Shown here one piece after another: positions 61,853-64,000 of a stretch of 64,000 nucleotides of DNA (position 1 is the first letter of the stretch; each line of letters begins with the position of its first letter). Below the pieces are notes generated by a model. The model was not told where the DNA came from and did not search any database. It worked only from the letters and a program-made list of their open reading frames with translations. This stretch comes from Zobellella maritima (lineage in GTDB: Bacteria; Pseudomonadota; Gammaproteobacteria; Enterobacterales; Aeromonadaceae): contig NZ_QCZE01000001.1 in NCBI RefSeq assembly GCF_003075035.1, positions 2,108,759 through 2,172,758 of the forward strand, read 5' to 3'. Position numbers and translations under genes: made by a program.

Positions 61853-62107
61853 AGGATATCCTTTCTCACTTGGCATTAAGCTGTTGGTTGCCCACTCTAT
61901 TCAAATTTAGGCCTCAAGCAAAGCCTTTGTCCCTGGGCCTTACTCAAGTGCATTAGTTTTGTTCAGAAATTGCGGAAAACATCACACTGCACACAGGAAA
62001 CGCCGGATAGAGGCCGTCTGCTCTGTGCCGGGCATGCCCAGCATAGCCGACGACCCCTTGCCCTGCCAAGCCTCAAGCCCGCTTGCATCGCGAATTTTCC
62101 ACCCGGT

Positions 62108-62971
62108 TCAGCCACCGAGCTTTTTAATCACCACCGTAGAATCACAGCGGCCATACCCTTCCTCGATCAACTCCGCATAGAGCCGGTTCACCTGCTCTAT
62201 CAGCGGCAGCTTGATACCCTGACGCCCGGCCTCCTGCAGGCAGATGCTCAGATCCTTGTGCATCCACTGGGCGGCAAAACCAAAATCAAACTTGCCTTCG
62301 GCCATGGTCTGGGCCCGGTTTTCCAGCTGCCAGCTCTGGGCCGCTCCCCCGGCCAGCACATCGACCAGGGTGGCGATATCCAGCCCGGCTTTTTTCGCCA
62401 ACAGCAGGCCTTCGGCAATGCCCTGCACCGCTCCCACCACGCAGATCTGGTTGACCATCTTGCAACGCTGCCCCGAGCCGACCGGTCCCAGACGGGTCAC
62501 TTTCTTGCCATAGGCGGCCAGCACAGGTTGGGCCTGGGCGACATCCGCCTCGTCCCCCCCTATCATCACCGTCAGGGCGCCGTTTTCGGCTCCCGCCTGG
62601 CCACCGGAGACGGGAGCATCGATAAAGCGGACACCAGCATCGGCGCCCGCCTGATACAGCTCTTCGGCCAACTCGGCAGAGGTAGTAGTGTGATCCACCA
62701 ACAGGGCGCCGGGCTCAATGCCGGCCAATATGCCCTGCTCACCGTAGACCACAGCGCGTACATCATCATCATTGCCGACACACAGCATAACGATGTCGGC
62801 CCCTTTGGCCGCCTGTGCCGGGGTATCGGCCCGCCGCCCGCCAAACCGTGCGACCCAGGCATCAGCCTTTTCGACGTTACGGTTATACACGCATAGCTGA
62901 TGACCGGCCTGCTGTAAATGCCCCGCCATGGGCGCCCCCATTACCCCCAGACCTATAAAGGCTAACTTCAT
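62108..62971 (-). CDS. 3-hydroxyisobutyrate dehydrogenase-family (beta-hydroxyacid) dehydrogenase
   Basis: 287 residues from the ATG at 62971 (GGGGG upstream; a preceding TTG is less likely). Rossmann motif FIGLGVMGAPMAGHLQQAGH, substrate-binding DAPVSGGQAGAENGALTVMIGGD, and catalytic Lys in GSGQRCKMVNQI. It oxidises beta-hydroxy acids (3-hydroxyisobutyrate, tartronate semialdehyde or related) with NAD(P). The C-terminal region GRCDSTVVIKKLGG is family-like. No partner genes define the exact substrate. Confidence 0.9.
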   Translation of the reverse strand: MKLAFIGLGVMGAPMAGHLQQAGHQLCVYNRNVEKADAWVARFGGRRADTPAQAAKGADIVMLCVGNDDDVRAVVYGEQGILAGIEPGALLVDHTTTSAELAEELYQAGADAGVRFIDAPVSGGQAGAENGALTVMIGGDEADVAQAQPVLAAYGKKVTRLGPVGSGQRCKMVNQICVVGAVQGIAEGLLLAKKAGLDIATLVDVLAGGAAQSWQLENRAQTMAEGKFDFGFAAQWMHKDLSICLQEAGRQGIKLPLIEQVNRLYAELIEEGYGRCDSTVVIKKLGG

Positions 62972-63391
62972 CAAGTACCCCCTGTGTTTTTAAATAGACA
63001 GCGATCAATAACCAGCACCGAGCATAGCCAAGCCGTCGCTCAAAGTCACACCAGCGGCCCCGCTGAGTGAAAATTCGGCAAATACGTATAGTAATGGCAG
63101 ATTCTACAAAATCAGGACGCCAACACGGGGATCTTCAGCAAAAAAAAACTAAATGACTATTTATTCAAATGGCACCAAAAGGCTCCATACAGAGCCAATT
63201 AAAAGTGAAAAACTATTCACATTTATCAATTAAAACAAAACAATAAAAAGCATAATAAACCAATTCAACATACAACATAAAGACAATAGGTTGCTATTTT
63301 GCAATAATCCAGATCGTTTACATGGATTTAACCATTTTCACAGTTCAAAATATTGAAGCGTGAGACTTGCACTCCGTAATTAAGAGGGATT
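62972..63391. other. AT-rich intergenic region upstream of nhaC
   Basis: About 420 bases, noticeably A/T-rich after 63130. No supported gene. It separates the two outward-transcribed genes and must hold the promoters of both the dehydrogenase and nhaC. Confidence 0.5.
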
Positions 63392-64000
63392 ATGAACAGC
63401 GACACTCCAAAAATACCCTTTGCCATGGCTATCTTGCCGATCATCCTGATGGTCGGGGCCATGCTGGTAACCATTGTTATCTTTGAGGGCAGCCCTCATA
63501 TACCGCTTGCGTTTGGCACCGTCGTCGCCGCCCTGGTGGCCTGGAAGCATGGCTACAAGTGGCAGCAAATAGAAGAAAGCATCTACAGCGGCATTAAACT
63601 GGCTCTGCCTGCCGTGGTGATCATCATGCTGGTCGGTGTTGCCATAGGTGCATGGATCGGCGGCGGCGTTGTCGCCAGCATGATTTACTACGGTCTGAAA
63701 ATACTGTCGCCTTCTCTGTTTCTGGTCTCCATCACCCTGATCTGTGCCGTGGTCTCCATCGCCATCGGCAGCTCCTGGTCCACCATGGGCACCATCGGTA
63801 TTGCCGGCATGGGTATCGGCATCAGCATGGGTATTCCCGCCCCCATGGTTGCCGGCGCCGTGATTTCCGGATCCTATTTCGGTGACAAGTTGTCGCCCCT
63901 GTCTGACACCACCAACCTGGCGGCAGGCTTGACCGGTACCGATCTTTTTGAACATATCAAGCATATGCTTTATACCACCATACCCGGGCTGCTTATTGCC
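63392..64000 (+). CDS. nhaC: Na+/H+ antiporter NhaC (partial, 3' end outside window)
   Basis: 203 codons visible from the ATG at 63392 (AGAGGGAT upstream). Membrane protein: MAILPIILMVGAMLVTIVIFEGSPHIPLAFGTVVAALVAWKHGYKW, LPAVVIIMLVGVAIGAWIGGGVVASMIYYGLK, ISIGSSWSTMGTIGIAGMGIG-like segment with GSSWST, and GSYFGDKLSPLSDTTNLA. GSYFGDKLSPLSDTT is a diagnostic NhaC motif. It exchanges Na+ for H+, or malate-lactate type substrates in some homologues. Confidence 0.92.
   Translation, partial: MNSDTPKIPFAMAILPIILMVGAMLVTIVIFEGSPHIPLAFGTVVAALVAWKHGYKWQQIEESIYSGIKLALPAVVIIMLVGVAIGAWIGGGVVASMIYYGLKILSPSLFLVSITLICAVVSIAIGSSWSTMGTIGIAGMGIGISMGIPAPMVAGAVISGSYFGDKLSPLSDTTNLAAGLTGTDLFEHIKHMLYTTIPGLLIA

Overview
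The window is a 64 kb stretch of GC-rich chromosomal DNA from a marine-type gammaproteobacterium. The evidence is the purH-purD...hupA linkage, ettA, an NsrR-type site before hmp, MerR-type copper and zinc regulators with exact enterobacterial numbering, and many TRAP/TTT carboxylate transporters. An Aeromonadaceae relative such as Oceanimonas or Zobellella would fit, but that placement is inference. I see no rRNA, tRNA or CRISPR and no prophage. The only clear mobile element is a TnpB-only IS605-type element.

Layout. 0-3.5 kb: partial Rieske ferredoxin with an IclR regulator, then an orphan BMP-family binding protein. 3.5-10.5 kb: ettA, an LprI-like protein, azlCD, a RecQ-family helicase and hmp. 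10.8-21 kb: a phenol catabolic island made of an outer-membrane MetA-like protein, a DmpR-type sigma54 activator, the six-gene phenol hydroxylase dmpKLMNOP, and directly downstream catB-catC-catA. Together these take phenol to catechol, then by ortho cleavage to muconate, muconolactone and the enol-lactone. Two -24/-12 promoters with DmpR-like upstream sites are visible.

21.4-23.2 kb: CitE-like lyase, glutaredoxin and Nudix hydrolase. 23.2-30.6 kb: a carboxylate assimilation cluster (TTT transporter tctABC, CoA-acylating aldehyde dehydrogenase, acyl-CoA synthetase, GntR regulator) resembling sulfoacetate (sau) pathways. A shared palindrome occurs at three positions in it. 31-39 kb: a MocR regulator, then an IclR-GlcG-TRAP cluster divergent from a GMC alcohol dehydrogenase. 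Interlocked perfect palindromes lie in the divergent spacer.

39-45.2 kb: a small entericidin-like lipoprotein, chrA, and a copper regulon (copA, cueR, copZ) into which the TnpB element has inserted immediately upstream of cueR. 45.4-53 kb: gabDT, a LysR regulator, a second TRAP transporter (dctPQM) and a Usp protein. 53-64 kb: NCS2 permease, zntR, purH and purD separated by an unusual inverted-repeat element, an ECF sigma/anti-sigma pair divergent from a small secreted protein, a CbiX-like chelatase, an unrecognised gene, hupA, a 3-hydroxyisobutyrate dehydrogenase-family gene, and the start of nhaC.

Intergenic hairpins are frequent. A 74-bp segment is shared, in opposite orientation, between the ettA upstream region and the purH-purD spacer. 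Several hairpins differ in stem sequence but keep an ATCCCT-like loop.
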